Positions 1 through 10,753 of a stretch of 64,000 nucleotides of DNA are shown here, piece after piece. A program made the translations under genes and the position numbers. Origin of the DNA: Lyophyllum atratum (lineage: Eukaryota > Basidiomycota > Agaricomycetes > Agaricales > Lyophyllaceae); NCBI GenBank assembly GCA_014905825.1, contig JACGCN010000003.1, positions 930,001 through 994,000 of the forward strand, read 5' to 3'. Under the pieces are notes generated by a model, which ran no database searches, had not been told where the DNA came from, and saw only the letters and a program-made list of their open reading frames with translations. Each line of letters begins with the position of its first letter. The stretch's first letter is position 1.

Positions 1-1296
1 ATCTCGTCGCCCTAGCTTCCTCACGAGGACCGTCGGGCGTTCTGCCGTTTTGAGCCCCGCCTCACCTTCATCCCACTGTATAGCTCACTGCAATAGCAAG
101 CTTCGTCCCATCACAGTTGAACGCGAGCGACGAAATGGGGTTCGAGAATTTCGGGTACTGGCGCAGCCGCTTCTTCACCTTGTGGTCCCATATCGACACA
201 GTGGCATCGGAGCCTGCTGAGGCAAATGTGTTATATCTGGAGGAACATTAGTTATGGAGCGGAGGACGCGATGTGGATGCTTACATAGGGTGGAAGGCCA
301 AGGCATTGACGGGCCAGACATGGTCAACATCATCGATGGTTTGTCGGTGGCACTTGAATGCATATTTCTTGTCTTGGGCAGCGGGGGACGGATCGAAGTA
401 TTCCACCGCTATTCGGCCTTCCACTGAAGCAGTAGCGTAGCCTGGCGAGACAATTAGCATAAAAGTAGGGCATCGTCTGAGGATGCGCACCTTGCCCACT
501 TGGCATGCATGCAAGTGATCTCGTCATGAACTTGAGACTGCTCTCGCGCTCCTGTGCGGGAGTGTTCATGTTGCGAATGTCGTAGATATTGAAGAGCCTG
601 CTGGCCATGGCAACGACGAGCGTGTTGTTGACAAGGTCAAGTTGATAGACCCGCTCGGGCGTGTTATGGGATGACTGTTGCGGGCTGGGTGCGCGGGAAT
701 CCCAGAACCGCAGGGTACGATCCCATGAGCCTGTTATTAGGACATCTGGAGACGATTTGAGCTGGATTTGAGGCAAGAGATGCGAGGGAACGCACTGGTA
801 TCCCGAGAATAGGCCATGGTGGAGATGCTATCGTTGTGCGCACCAAGGTTACGCATGTTCTCAGTCCCAAGATCTAGCCTGTTGCAAAAGATGTGAAAAA
901 AAACCACTGGTAGAGGGGAGATGCGACGCACTCTCTGACAGACGTGTCTAACCCTCCGCTGAACGCATGGGTTGCATCGGAGAAGCAGCACGCTAGGACG
1001 GCTGCTCGATGATCAAATTTTGCTTTCTGCTCGCTTTCCCTCCCCCCTTTTTCGCCAACTTCGTAGAACCGGACACTCTGTTATCGACGGTCAGACTTTA
1101 ACGAAAAATAAGGGGACGACTGTACCGTATCCCATGATGAAACCAAGAGGTGGTCTGGATTTGTGGGGGAATACCGCACGGATGATATGCTGTCGAATGG
1201 GGGCGAAGGGAGCGTCAAGGTGTTCTGTTCATCTTTACTGGCGCTAATTAATGAGGAACGAAGGAGAGGAATGGGGGTAGCATACCGTTGCTCATC
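1..1296 (-). CDS. BUB3: BUB3, spindle assembly checkpoint WD40 protein (partial, frame-broken)
   Basis: A WD40 beta-propeller protein that binds BUB1/MAD3 and phosphorylated kinetochore repeats in mitosis. The exons can be read in order on the minus strand: [11 protein letters not shown] near 1060, [20 protein letters not shown] near 1000-940, [12 protein letters not shown] near 860, [14 protein letters not shown] near 740, [16 protein letters not shown] near 430, and [10 protein letters not shown], then [16 protein letters not shown] near 290-180. [13 protein letters not shown] followed by [10 protein letters not shown] distinguishes BUB3 from the related RAE1. Clear introns lie at about 442-490 and 237-284. 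The C-terminal end runs off the left edge. Near 70-80 the expected SYTWDEGE reading is broken by one extra base (SYTVG then stop); the +1 frame continues as [19 protein letters not shown]. The first exon (ATG near 1296) also does not splice into frame cleanly. This is either sequence error or a damaged copy. Confidence 0.85.
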
Positions 1297-1370
1297 GTGG
1301 TCGAAGCCAACTCGCGTTGTTTGGTCGTGTTAAAATTGCTGGTCTCATCTTAATTTACTCCTTCACCTTA
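1297..1370. promoter_or_regulatory. Short shared 5' region between BUB3 and TFG2
   Basis: About 75 bp separate the putative BUB3 start (minus, near 1296) from the TFG2 ATG at 1371 (plus). The two genes are divergent, so this space and the flanking first exons must hold both promoters. It contains pyrimidine-rich stretches just before the TFG2 ATG. No defined motif was recognised. Confidence 0.35.
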
Positions 1371-2590
1371 ATGGACGATGAGAAAAAGCCTTTCGACGCC
1401 GAGACCCATGACGACGACGACGCGCAACCAGACCCCGATGAACAACTCATGCTTGACCAGGGAAATGGTAGAGTTTGGCTCGTCAAGGTGCGTCCAGAAC
1501 ATGTTGCTTACATGAGCTCATCCAACCAGCCACTTAGATCCCTAAATTCCTGCTCAAACGTTGGGCAGCTCTCAATGTTGAGGACGTTCACCTCGCCAGC
1601 ATTCGCGTATACAACAACTCGATAAACCCCGCAAGCAAGAAACCGCGTATTGTGCTGTTTCTGCCGCCGAACCAAGACCCAAACGATCCAACTGCCACAC
1701 CTCCGCCCCCGCAGCCAGGCCGCCCTGCCTTCAATACCACCACCTCCTTTGCTACACTCGGAGCTGAACCCGACTGCTATGAGCTAGACATGGTCAATGA
1801 TTCAGTGGACAACCAGATTGTCGTCGCTGAGCGGCCAAAGGATGCATCACTAAGCGTCTCGATGAGCGCAGCCGCGGCGACGGTGAACACTCGTGCACGG
1901 ACCACAATCCTAACAGGGCGTATTAAGCACGAGTGTACGCTGCGCCCGGCTTTCAGCCAGAGCTACCGGAAGCAGATGCGTGAGCGCCACAGGAAGTACA
2001 ACACGCCCCAACGACAAATCAGGATGATTGACGACGCAGGCGTGCCGGGCGGACGTGGTGGCGTCAACAGACTCAGCAGTGGTGTCGGCGTCGGGGCAGG
2101 GAGTGCCTTTGGGGATCTCATTGTACGTGGCTTTCCTTCACTTTTTGGATTTCCGTTTTGACCTGGATTCGCACAGAAAACCAAACCCAAATTCGCAAAG
2201 GGGACGTTCGAACGTATGGCGCGGATGCCGCGCAACCAGCTTCTCGATCAAATCTTTCTCCTCTTTCGCGACCCGACACGCTGGGGCATCAAGCCTTTGC
2301 GGGAGAAGACCCAGCAGCCGGAGGTCTATCTCAAGGAAGTGCTTTCCGAGGTCGCGTTCCTGCATCGGAGCGGTGAGTACAATGGTCTGTGGGAGCTTAA
2401 AGACAACTTCAAAGAGGAAGGGGTGCGTGTCATTCTTCTGAATCCGTTGCACTTGCTGACTTTTTTGTGGTTGTAGATCAAGGGCGAGAACGTGCCAGGG
2501 CCGAGTGGATTTGACGTAGGTGACACCAAGATGGAGGGCGTGGATGAAGAAGAAGAAGATGAGGACGAAGATATGGAGGAGGTTTCGTGA
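1371..2590 (+). CDS. TFG2: Transcription initiation factor IIF subunit beta (RAP30/Tfg2)
   Basis: The small subunit of TFIIF, which escorts RNA polymerase II into the pre-initiation complex in the nucleus. Four exons can be placed: 1371-1487, 1538-2122, 2177-2422 and 2477-2590. All introns are 50-54 bp GT...AG and the total is 353 codons plus stop. The protein opens MDDEKKPFDAE, has the N-terminal TFIIF-beta dimerisation domain (LDQGNGRVWLVK, IPKFLLKRWA, ASIRVYNNS), then TGRIKHECTLRP and YRKQMRERHRKYN. The C-terminal winged-helix domain covers GTFERMARMPRNQLLDQIF, RWGIKPLREKTQQPEVYLKE and LHRSGEYNGLWELKDNFKEE. The last 20 residues are an acidic Asp/Glu tail. The ATG at 1371 is chosen because the residues before it look like 5' leader and the acidic start matches the family. 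It appears intact. Confidence 0.93.
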
Positions 2591-2871
2591 TTGACATCAC
2601 GACATGTGGAGAGGAGTGTGTTATATTATGATTGTAATTTATTTATTGACCGCCCTAGCTTGAGCCACAAGATTAAAGCATAATTCAACCCCAAATACTG
2701 AGCGAACCGTCGCTATTGTCTTAACAATTGCAGTAAAGCCGCACTGCATGGAATCAACGCAATCTGAGACTAGGTAAAGCATGTCGAAGTTGTTTCTATT
2801 AGTACTATATCGTAAGAATTATGCCCATGTCCATTTCCAAGATATGACGAAGGCTGGCCACTGGCTGTCAC

Positions 2872-4775
2872 CTACGATTCCAACGTTGCCAACAGACCCT
2901 TCCAGACAAAATCCCTAGCATTTCCGCTTGACTCCGTATACTTGGACAAGAATACCTCATCGTACATCGCTGCCGTTCAAAAGCGTCAGTCTGAGCTATC
3001 GCGAAGAAAGGGAAGGAAGGCATACATGGTGTCAGGGCCTTGTCATCTTTCCAGATCTCGAACAACGACGCGGCCTCTGTCACGCTAAGCTGCTCCGGCA
3101 CATGTATTGGCCTCAGTCCAGTAGTGTACTCCATGAGGGGGCGCGAGCGCTCATCGTGCGGCGACTTGAAGTGCTCGTGTGGAAGGCCGAGTGCGTCCTT
3201 CAGCTCCAGTGGGAGCTTGTACACCGTGTCCGAACTCGTGACAGCTCCAACGAATGCACCCTTTGCCTAGACATCATATGGATTCATTAGAGGTAACGAA
3301 CTTGATGGTAAGAGATGGCATACAAAGGCACGTTTGCCAGAGGCGAACTCCATGATCAAACGTGGCAGCGATAGATGATATGGTCGAATGGGTACGAAAT
3401 GAGGGTCGCGGTATGCCGTTTGGCAGTATAATGATTGGAAGTCATCTACAGCGAAGAGAACTGGGCTCCTAATTGTCGACAGAACATTAGTTACTTGTGC
3501 TAGTTGTCATGCAAAGTCACAGACTTGGTTTGGATACTTAGCTCCAACATGACAGCTTCGAGAATAAGAGGCGCTAGCGGTGGCTCCTTGATGGCGACTC
3601 CGATGAGGTCGGTCAGGTTCGTTCCAAGTGGAACCTCTCGCTTCTCAAAGACGTGTTTTTTCTGCGTCGTTAAGGCGGATAGTTTAGCATGGTTGGCGGT
3701 TTGAAGTCGTCGTAGGGTCTGGAAAGAGAATGCGGGCTGAAGGTATGTACGTGTGCGAAGATCATATTCGTAGGGGGTAGTAGAATCGACGAGTTTCACG
3801 GCTGGATGATTTTTTAGTAGGCGTTGGAGAGGTTATAAATAAGCAAGGAAAACGCACCGCGTGGTATATATATCACGATCCAGTCATTCATTATAGAGTG
3901 CTCCACCAGTTGCAGCATCAGGAAACTCTTTCCGCAACCCGCCCGCCCACCTGCACCAAGCCGCGTTCAAAGCACCATTTACAACGTTAGCTTGGAAACG
4001 TACTCAAGACAACTCTAGTATCCAAACTAGACATTTCCTTAGCCTTGTCTAGAAGTTCGACGGTCTTGACGGTTATGTCTCTCACGACCGAGCATGGTTT
4101 AGAGAGAATCCGAAACTGGGCGGGTATAAGCACCATGACTTGACAACACCCGGGGCAACACACCTCTAGCAACATTTTCTTAGGTAGCCCATATATCCGA
4201 GCGGGGTCATTTTCAAGAGTCGGGAACTCCGTCGCTAGACCGAGCATGCTTCGCGTCTAGACATTAAATGTTCAGTTTACATAGGTTGGCGGTGAGAATA
4301 GGGCTCACGGGAGCGAAGGCAGGTAGTTTAAGAATCGATCTCCGGTCGGATTCAAATGTTGGGTTGCCCAAATTCGCAATCGGGAAAGGTCGAAAAGCCT
4401 GGACTGCCACGTTAGTATTGCTTCCCTAGGCGGTGTGTCCTCATACCCCAAGACTCTTTTCTTTCTTCTCCTGAATTATTTGGCCCTGGTCGTCTCTTTT
4501 GACGGTACGATTAAAGCCTGCCGACTTCCCTACAAGCGAATAAAGTTAACAGCAACGCGTTCCGAAACTTCGTCATACATCCTCACGTTTCGCTGGTGCG
4601 GTCTGGGAGGCTTTCGCCATACAGCGCCATTGCTGGGAGATAGGTGAGGATGCTGGGGCGCCTGTCTTGAGGATAGTTTGCTGGAGTGTCGGACCAGATG
4701 GCCCGGCGCGAGAAACGCCTGCAAACATGAGCATGAATGAACAGGTTTTCTTATGGTGGTGCGCAATGTCTGCAA
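2872..4775 (-). CDS. DAP3: Mitochondrial small ribosomal subunit protein mS29 (DAP3/Rsm23)
   Basis: A GTP-binding protein of the mitochondrial small ribosomal subunit. The start at 4775 gives a Ser/Arg-rich leader with few acids (MQTLRTTIRKPVHSCSCLQ), as expected for mitochondrial import. Later exons carry NLGNPTFESDRRSILKLPAF near 4360, LGLATEFPTLENDPARIYGL near 4230, VVRDITVKTVELLDKA near 4080, and the P-loop GRAGCGKS near 3935, completed across an intron. They continue with YLQPAFSFQTLRRLQTAN near 3740, the Walker B-like VLFAVDDFQSLY near 3440 and KLPLELKDALGLP near 3200. The last exon ends VFLSKYTESSGNARDFVW and stops at 2872-2874. At least six short introns interrupt it and not every boundary was fixed. 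No break was seen. It faces TFG2 tail to tail with about 280 bp between. Confidence 0.85.
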
Positions 4776-6241
4776 AAACCGTGCAGTGTTTGTCCCTGTT
4801 TGAAATTGAAGCTGCGGCTATAAACGGTGTCTACTCTAGTACATAGCCGACTCTTGACTTTCCGCGTTGAACTTTAATTTGTAAAAGGAAATAGAAGTTT
4901 GATCGATTGATCCCGGCATAAGCCGCAGATTCGCGATCCTCTCTCGTTTTGGGGCCAATGGACGTTCACATCCCCTCGCTCTCGTTCACCTTGGCCACGC
5001 TGTGAAGCATATGTGCTGGGGCATCACACTATACTATGTCTTTTGGGCGTTTTCGGTTGGACCCATCAGTAGACCCTCTCGGTGCTTCCTCACCTTCTGA
5101 TCAAGGCATATTCTATTCTCAATTTCACACGTCTTCTCCACCCCTGGTGCCGGAACAGCCTGCCCGCTATGGCGATTTCGCATCTGATCAATGTTTGAGC
5201 AAGTACAACATGTCATGGTCATCGTGGCGCGAATTCACCGATTTTATCCAAATGGAGCAATCAACGAATTCAATAGAGCTTCTCAAGATCTCAAAGGAAC
5301 ACTGGCGGCGAGCGCTATTGTGAACGTCTATGTTTTGTATGCTCACGACATGGCACTGGAGGTGAGAAAGACTATATCAAGAAACACCCAACCTGGTACT
5401 TTAAGATACCGCCGAAGCGGACAAACTGCGAAGCTTCCTTGAGTGTTAAAACCTATCACGACACCCCAACAGTGCTTGGCATTTATGAGTCTGCGCACAA
5501 TCATCCCATAGGCGGCCAGAACCTCCGCTACACTCGGATTTCAGGGCCGACATGCGACTGGATCGCAGGCATGGTGAGGATGAAGGTGCAAAGTGATCAT
5601 ATTGTACGTGGCTGTACTTCCTATTAATGGCGTAGTCTTTAACAAGTTTGCAGCTTGATGTTCTGCACGGAATTACTACAATGTTGTCAGATGGACCTCT
5701 TCACCCTTCTAACATGCCGTGCTGCAATGACTTCATCAAACTGGCGGATATACATCGCATCGAAAAGGCGATCGAGGCTGAGTTCATCCGGCTGGACCGT
5801 GATGATGGCAGATCAACCTTCGATTGGGCTCAGCGACTTCAGACCGAGGATTCTCTCTTAGCATACAAGTCGGTTGCATGTCCCGCTCCCCCCAACTCTG
5901 GTTTGGCCAAGGATAGCTTTTGCTTAATCATCCAGACAGAATTGCAGCGCAGGTTATTTCATGAGCACGGCAATAATCTCTTATGTATTGACGTGTCACA
6001 CAATACAACCATATACGAGAATTTGACCCTTACGACATTGATAGTATGTGATAAATGGGGACATGGTATGTCACAGTGCCGAATTTTCCAATCTCACTCT
6101 CCAGCTAATAGCCGTTACTTAGGTGTGCCTGTAGCATGGATGCTAGCGTCAAATGGTACTGAAGAGACTATTTCCTTTTTTCTCAAGCTTGTTCGTCAGC
6201 GCAACCCTTCGGTTCACTTGACCTGGGTCCTGGATTATGTC

Positions 6242-7422
6242 TAGTGATTCGAGGTCTGGTCGCAGCAACCGACAAAAACCGGCAACTCAACCGGACCACA
6301 ACCGATGCCAACCGGACCTGCGGTTGCGGTTGTCCAGAATTGGTGGTGGACAACCGCGGTCCGGTCACATGGCTCACCACCTGACGAACCGGCAACAACC
6401 GGTTGTGATCAGTCACGACCGAGGCCCGTGCGTGTGGCTGCGTCATCAGCGTTGGCATCAGTTTTGAACCCCGCCGTTTTCCACCGCCATCCACCATCGT
6501 GTTGGCCACCATCCTCCTTGCTGCAAACGCACCCTGCAACACCAAACGCGCTTGTAAGGCCAAACCCAACAGAGGAGCAAAGGGAAGGCGGGGCAGGGCA
6601 AAGGGCAGACCCCAGCAGGGGAGAGCCGGAAGGTGCGTCATCCGCACACCACCCACACTGACCACTGACCATCGCCCACCCAACAGGTGATCGAACCCCA
6701 TCCCACATACCGTAGTCAACGTGCTGCCGCCTACAATGGCCGCCCTGCACCTACCATGACCGCCGCATCATCTCGACCCATACAGCCGCCAATTGTCACC
6801 TATCAGCAGCCCACGCCAGCCGCCCGCCGCGTCGCTCCCTCACCAGCCGCCCGCCACATCGCTCCCTCACCAGCTGCCCGCCACATCGCTGCCTCACCAG
6901 CCGCCCGCCACATCGCCACGTCGCTCGCTTGCCAGCAGCCCCCCACGTCGTTTGCGGGCCAGCCCCCACGTCTCCAGCTGCTGTGCACAGAGGAGCCCGC
7001 AATTGCGGGTCTTCTTTGTTGCAGGAGCTATGTCTGATATGCGATGAGGCCCGGTGGAGGACGGCCTGTGGGTTCAGCCGGTCGCGACAGGCCTGTGAGT
7101 TATTTTCAGTCATGTAGTTCATTCTAGATACAATACAACCTTTCTAATATAGTTACACTTTTACTTTGTTTTCGCGTGAGTTCCATCTCCTGATGCTGGT
7201 CATAGCCAGTTGCAACTGGCTATGACCGACTTGAACCGGTCGTGACCGAGTGCGGTTACGACTGGTCGAAACAGGTTGTAAACCACAGCGCGACCGATGA
7301 CGACCAGTCATGCATGGTCCAGTCGTCGGTCGGGCATAATTCTTGAGAATACAAACCGGTCGCGGTCCCGGTTGTGACCAAATATGGTCAAGAACCGGAC
7401 CCGACCGGACCTCGAAACACTA
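6242..7422. mobile_element. hAT-1: non-autonomous hAT-type element in the MULE gene
   Basis: An 1181-bp element with imperfect inverted ends, TAGTGATTCGAGGTC at the left and GACCTCGAAACACTA at the right. It is flanked by a perfect 8-bp direct duplication ATTATGTC (6234-6241 and 7423-7430), the size hAT transposases make. No transposase-like reading frame lies inside. Both subterminal zones are packed with CCGGTC/GACCGG and AACCGG motifs (6250-6420 and 7200-7410), which could be transposase binding sites. A GC-rich 27-bp minisatellite sits in the middle. The ends resemble those of hAT-2, so both may be moved by the same transposase, which is not in this window. Confidence 0.85.
6816..6923. repeat. 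27-bp minisatellite inside hAT-1
   Basis: Four tandem copies of a 27-bp unit beginning CCAGCCGCCCGCC, with starts at 6816, 6843, 6870 and 6897. It creates long but meaningless open frames on both strands. Confidence 0.85.
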
Positions 7423-7911
7423 ATTATGTCCAACCGTGATCTCGCCCAAATCAATGCATGCAAGAAAATATATCCTGAGGCAACAATCCTCCTCTGCTGG
7501 TGGCACGTTCTACATGCTTGGCAACAGCATTTCATCATCTTGAAGCATCCGGTTCTCTGGGAGAAGTTCAAGGCTTGGATTCGGATTACTGACCCCGAGG
7601 AGTTCCAGCAGACTTGGACAAATATTCAAACAACGGCCCCCACACCTTTTGTTGCATATCTCGAGGAGTATTGGATGCCTGAAAAGTACTGTGTCATGTG
7701 GTCTGCAATCTTTCAAAGAAACCGGACTATCTGGGAGCTGAGCGACACTAATATGCTTGTTGAAGCATAAGCCCTTTCTTCATCATTCATTGATATGCGG
7801 ACTGGTAGATAATTATTGATGGGCAGCTGGCACCACGTCTTGAAGGGGAAGTTCCTTCAAGGCCATCGCAATCGCCATCTGGATCATTTGATATACCTGT
7901 TGATTAATCGC

Positions 7912-8112
7912 TGTAGCGCGGGCGCTACGGAGGGATGCCTTGCGTTGCGTGGTAAGCTTGACCAATGGGTACTATTGCTATACACGAGTTACAAGGGCTT
8001 GTTTACATCTATTGTACACAACCGTTTATATAGGCAGCGCCGAAGGCATTGCCAAACATGGTATTGCCAAACATTATGGTCAGCGCTATAGGCGTTGACC
8101 GTGCCCGTTACA
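7912..8112 (-). repeat. 3' LTR of gypsy-2
   Basis: A 201-bp LTR bounded by TGTAG...TTACA on the plus strand, which reads TG...CA in the element's own direction. It is followed inward by a purine tract on the element strand (AAGAGGGGGTA, 8113-8123), as expected for the polypurine primer. Its first 132 bp match 54701-54832 with only two differences, both C to T at CpG. Confidence 0.8.
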
Positions 8113-8502
8113 TACCCCCTCTTAAGACTGCGTAGACAGTCTTCATATAGTATCATAAATAAATTATAATAAGTTCTTGGAACTTATAACATATGGTATA
8201 AGAGATAACGCGCGGGACCCGTCATCCCGCTGCAAGAGTATCACATAGTTCCGAACCTGAGTCGAGGTATATTACCTCGACGATGGTTAAGTGTGAGTTG
8301 AGAAACTCACGCTGGAGAAAACAGCTGGGAGGGCAGCATACTGCTGTCCTCGGATATCAATGAAGAACTAGACGTTTAAAACGCCTAGGTGTCGATGCCA
8401 TCGACGATACCCAAGTTCGCGATCAAGTAGTGTGTCTGATCGTCGAACTGGTCCTCCTGACGTCATGCGTCCATGGGGTCAAAGGCGGATGAGTAAAGTG
8501 CC
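8113..8502. other. Non-coding stretch between the third ORF and 3' LTR of gypsy-2
   Basis: No supported gene. It holds the polypurine tract next to the LTR, then AT-rich and palindrome-containing sequence, including GTCGAGGTATATTACCTCGAC near 8265, a perfect inverted repeat that could fold in the 3' untranslated part of the element RNA. Confidence 0.5.
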
Positions 8503-9038
8503 TCACCCATGTTCGACATCCCCCATCGTTTCGTCCCTGTCCTCTGGTAACGGAGGGAGAGTGCTAGCGGGAGCCGCTGCCGATGGAGGTGGCCCAGATG
8601 GGGCTGCCATGGTATCCACAGGGGTTTCAGTGCTCGATGGCGCTGCGACTGTGGTCGAAGTCGCAGTGGCCGAAGCCACAGGAGGTTGGGGGACGACACC
8701 GATTGGTGCCGACGAGTGTGATGGCCCTTCCATAGGGTCGTCAGATGGCATATCTCTCCGATTGGGGAGATCGACGAAGAGAAGTGGTTCTCCAACGGAG
8801 AGCCAGTCGGTTCCAGTTTGACGGATACCGCCATGTTCTGCAGCCTCAATTCCCTCAAGGATATTGAGGCGAGTACAGTCGTCGGGGGTAGCGTAACGCC
8901 ACCCACTCCACTGAAGGATGATTGGCGGAGTGCCATGCTCATCCAGCCGTGCTCGACGCTGATCGTCGACCTGGCGATAAGTCGCCTGAAGTTCAGCGTC
9001 CATTGGCCAAGTGTGATTCCACCAATGGAGCGCCGCGC
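8503..9038 (-). pseudogene. C-terminal part of the third ORF of gypsy-2
   Basis: Open on the minus strand from the gypsy-3 junction: WWNHTWPMDAELQATYRQV, ILQWSGWRYATPDDCTRLN, then LSVGEPLLFVDLPNRRD and a low-complexity Ala/Pro/Thr tail ending GDVEHG at 8503. It is the continuation of the 45-47 kb ORF: the upstream part stops at PVAWIHHSYA on the far side of gypsy-3 and hAT-2. Joining the pieces with one target copy each leaves a one-base frame offset in a CGCGCG run. The function of the protein is not recognised. Confidence 0.65.
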
Positions 9039-9537
9039 TGTTGAAGATCGGAGATAATCGTTAGATAAGATAAGATCTTCACGCGAGGTTCAATAACCGT
9101 GACAAGTCAATATGTATTGAGTTTCTAAGTTTCAACTGATAATAGTTATCTCAAACCGCCGCACTGGCGTTGACGATGTTAACAGGACTCCTGTTAAGAT
9201 CTAGATAAGCTATTTATAAGTTGATGACACTTGCGCGCTGCAAGGATCGACACTTAAGAGAAGTCAAGATGTATTGATAAATCAATGATATTGGATGTAA
9301 AGATGAAGATACAAGTAGGCTACTGTTCGTCTTTATATACTAGAGATTCATTGCTGAGTCAGGCAATGGAACGATGAGGAAAGCGAGGTCGCGAATGTTC
9401 TTTCAAAGTCTTGAAAGATCCGGTCGCGCGCCTGATCGAAGTTCCCGCGCCCGAGGGAAGTTCCCGCGCCTGAAGGAGTTCCCGCGCCTGAAGGAAGTTC
9501 CCGCGCCTGAGGGAAGTTCACGCGCCTGAGGACATTT
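9039..9537 (-). repeat. Left (3') LTR of gypsy-3, first segment
   Basis: Matches 36469-36967 base for base by eye. It begins TGTTGAAGATCGG and breaks at GAGGACATTT, where the Ngaro insertion starts. The end of this segment (9425-9535) contains about six short GC-rich repeats of the type GTTCCCGCGCCTGA, which also occur in the right LTR. Confidence 0.9.
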
Positions 9538-9665
9538 GGACGTATGTTGAAAGGAGGCACGGGATGAGAACGTAACGCTTTTCGTGGCCGTGACAGCACA
9601 TGACCGAAGGCTCCTTGGTTCCTAGCTTCCATCTGCATCTCGTCCCCTCTGCCATTTTTCCTTTG
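9538..9665 (+). repeat. A1 terminal repeat of Ngaro-1
   Basis: 128 bp starting GGACGTATGTTGAAAGG and ending CCATTTTTCCTTTG. It recurs as A2 at 15019-15146 and, inverted, at 15662-15789 and (82 bp only) 27447-27528. Confidence 0.9.
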
Positions 9666-9705
9666 GTTTGCTCTTCGAGGTCCTCTCTTGTCTTTGGCGT
9701 GCATC

Positions 9706-10750
9706 ATGGCTCCTCGCCTAAAACCGATAACTCCTCCGGTTCACCCTAGGACGCGATCTCGATCCCAAGCTGTGGGCGTGCCTTCGCTTCGAGAATTATC
9801 CGCAGAGAGAGAGGATATTCAACAACCTCTTTCTGATCAAGGACACGAAGAGGAGGTGTCGAAGGGTTCTGAGGATGGTCGGGATGATGGATCTTCACCG
9901 CCGGGACCTGCTTTGCGTACGCGTCAGTTGAATACGACTGAAGTTGGCGAAGGCCGTGGACCTGGTCCTCATTTCGCGGCACTCCCGCGCTGGACTGATT
10001 CGCAGATCTTACAGGCCCAAGAACACGTTCGGAACCGTCTTGCTGATGCCGGCGCGTCTTCGGCGCGTGTACCGACGGCGCATATACCCAGCACTCCGGA
10101 TTCCGCTGCGGTCCAGCGTGTTCATTCTGCTCGTTCTGGACGTTATCGCCGACCTGCACTCAGTTCCCCTGCGGAGCAACGGACGCCTAAACGCCCTAGG
10201 GCGGGGAAGGAACGCGTGGTCGACCCCGTTTCTTTGCAAGAGGCCGATGACTTTATTCTGAAAGCCAAACCGGTTCGTCAGTTACCTCCATACCAGTCTC
10301 CCACTACTCCTGCAAGTCCTGGGCCTTCAAGACCCCTGGCTTCAGATCGTCAACGCCGTAACACCTCCTTCTCGCCTCGCCGTCGATCTTTTCGATCGCG
10401 TTCGCCTTACCCGAACCATGGTTATACCCCTTCTCCGCGTTCGCCTAGATCACCTAGATTGCGTTCCTCACCTCCCGTGCTGCGGTCCCCGGTTCCTGTC
10501 GCGGTTCCCGCCCAGGCTCCCGCTGTTCTGACTTTCACTCAGACGGAATTGACAGCTCTCTTTCAAGAGTTTGCTAAGGAAGTTTTGGAGAAGAATGCAG
10601 GTCAGTCGGTATTGGCCTCGCGCCTGGAGCCTCGCGCTCATTGCCTTCTCGGCATTATTTAGCACTACCTGTTCCCCCTCCTCTTGTTCCTCGCGAACCT
10701 CGAGTCGTGGCCCCTGATCTTCACGGTCGCGATGGCCCTCTCGATGCAGG
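9706..10750 (+). CDS. Ngaro-1 Gag, N-terminal part (spliced)
   Basis: Starts MAPRLKPITPPVHPRTRSRS. The protein is basic and Ser/Pro/Arg-rich (SFSPRRRSFRSRSPYPN), with a possible helix FTQTELTALFQEFAKEVLEK at its end. A good intron at 10601-10662 (GTCAGT...TTTAG) removes an in-frame stop and joins to PVPPPLVPREPRVVAPDLHG. The link from there (about 10750) into the next Gag frame at 10754 was not resolved; a very short second intron or recoding would be needed. The same arrangement exists in the inverted copy, so it is a property of the family and not decay. Confidence 0.6.
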
Positions 10751-10753
10751 TGT

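Larger units (their letters stand above)
5036..7911 (+). pseudogene. MULE-type transposase gene, broken by insertions and frameshifts
   Basis: Reads as a Mutator-like (MULE) transposase gene of the type common in Agaricomycetes. In order: WREFTDFIQMEQSTNSIELL near 5230; a FAR1/WRKY-like N-terminal part with RHGTGGEKDYIKKHPTWYFK near 5360, RTNCEASLSVKTYHD and YESAHNHPIGG near 5500; the DDE core with LLCIDVSHNTTIYENL near 5990, DKWGHG, an intron, and VPVAWMLASNGTEETISFFL near 6130. After the hAT insert comes SNRDLAQINACKKIYPEATI near 7430, LLCWWHVLHAWQQHF, YWMPEKYCVMWSAIFQRN and, after another intron, WHHVLKGKFLQGHRNRHLDH near 7850. A frameshift lies near 5310. Excising the hAT insert leaves the two sides one base out of frame. 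Reading stops at 7911 where gypsy-2 begins, and the C-terminus was not found to the right of gypsy-2. No flanking terminal repeats were found, so it may be an old transposon or a domesticated gene that decayed. Confidence 0.8.

Noticed and set aside
6183..7122. Open frames of 60-178 codons within 6183-7122
   Set aside because: They are inside hAT-1 and derive from the 27-bp minisatellite and GC-rich flanks.
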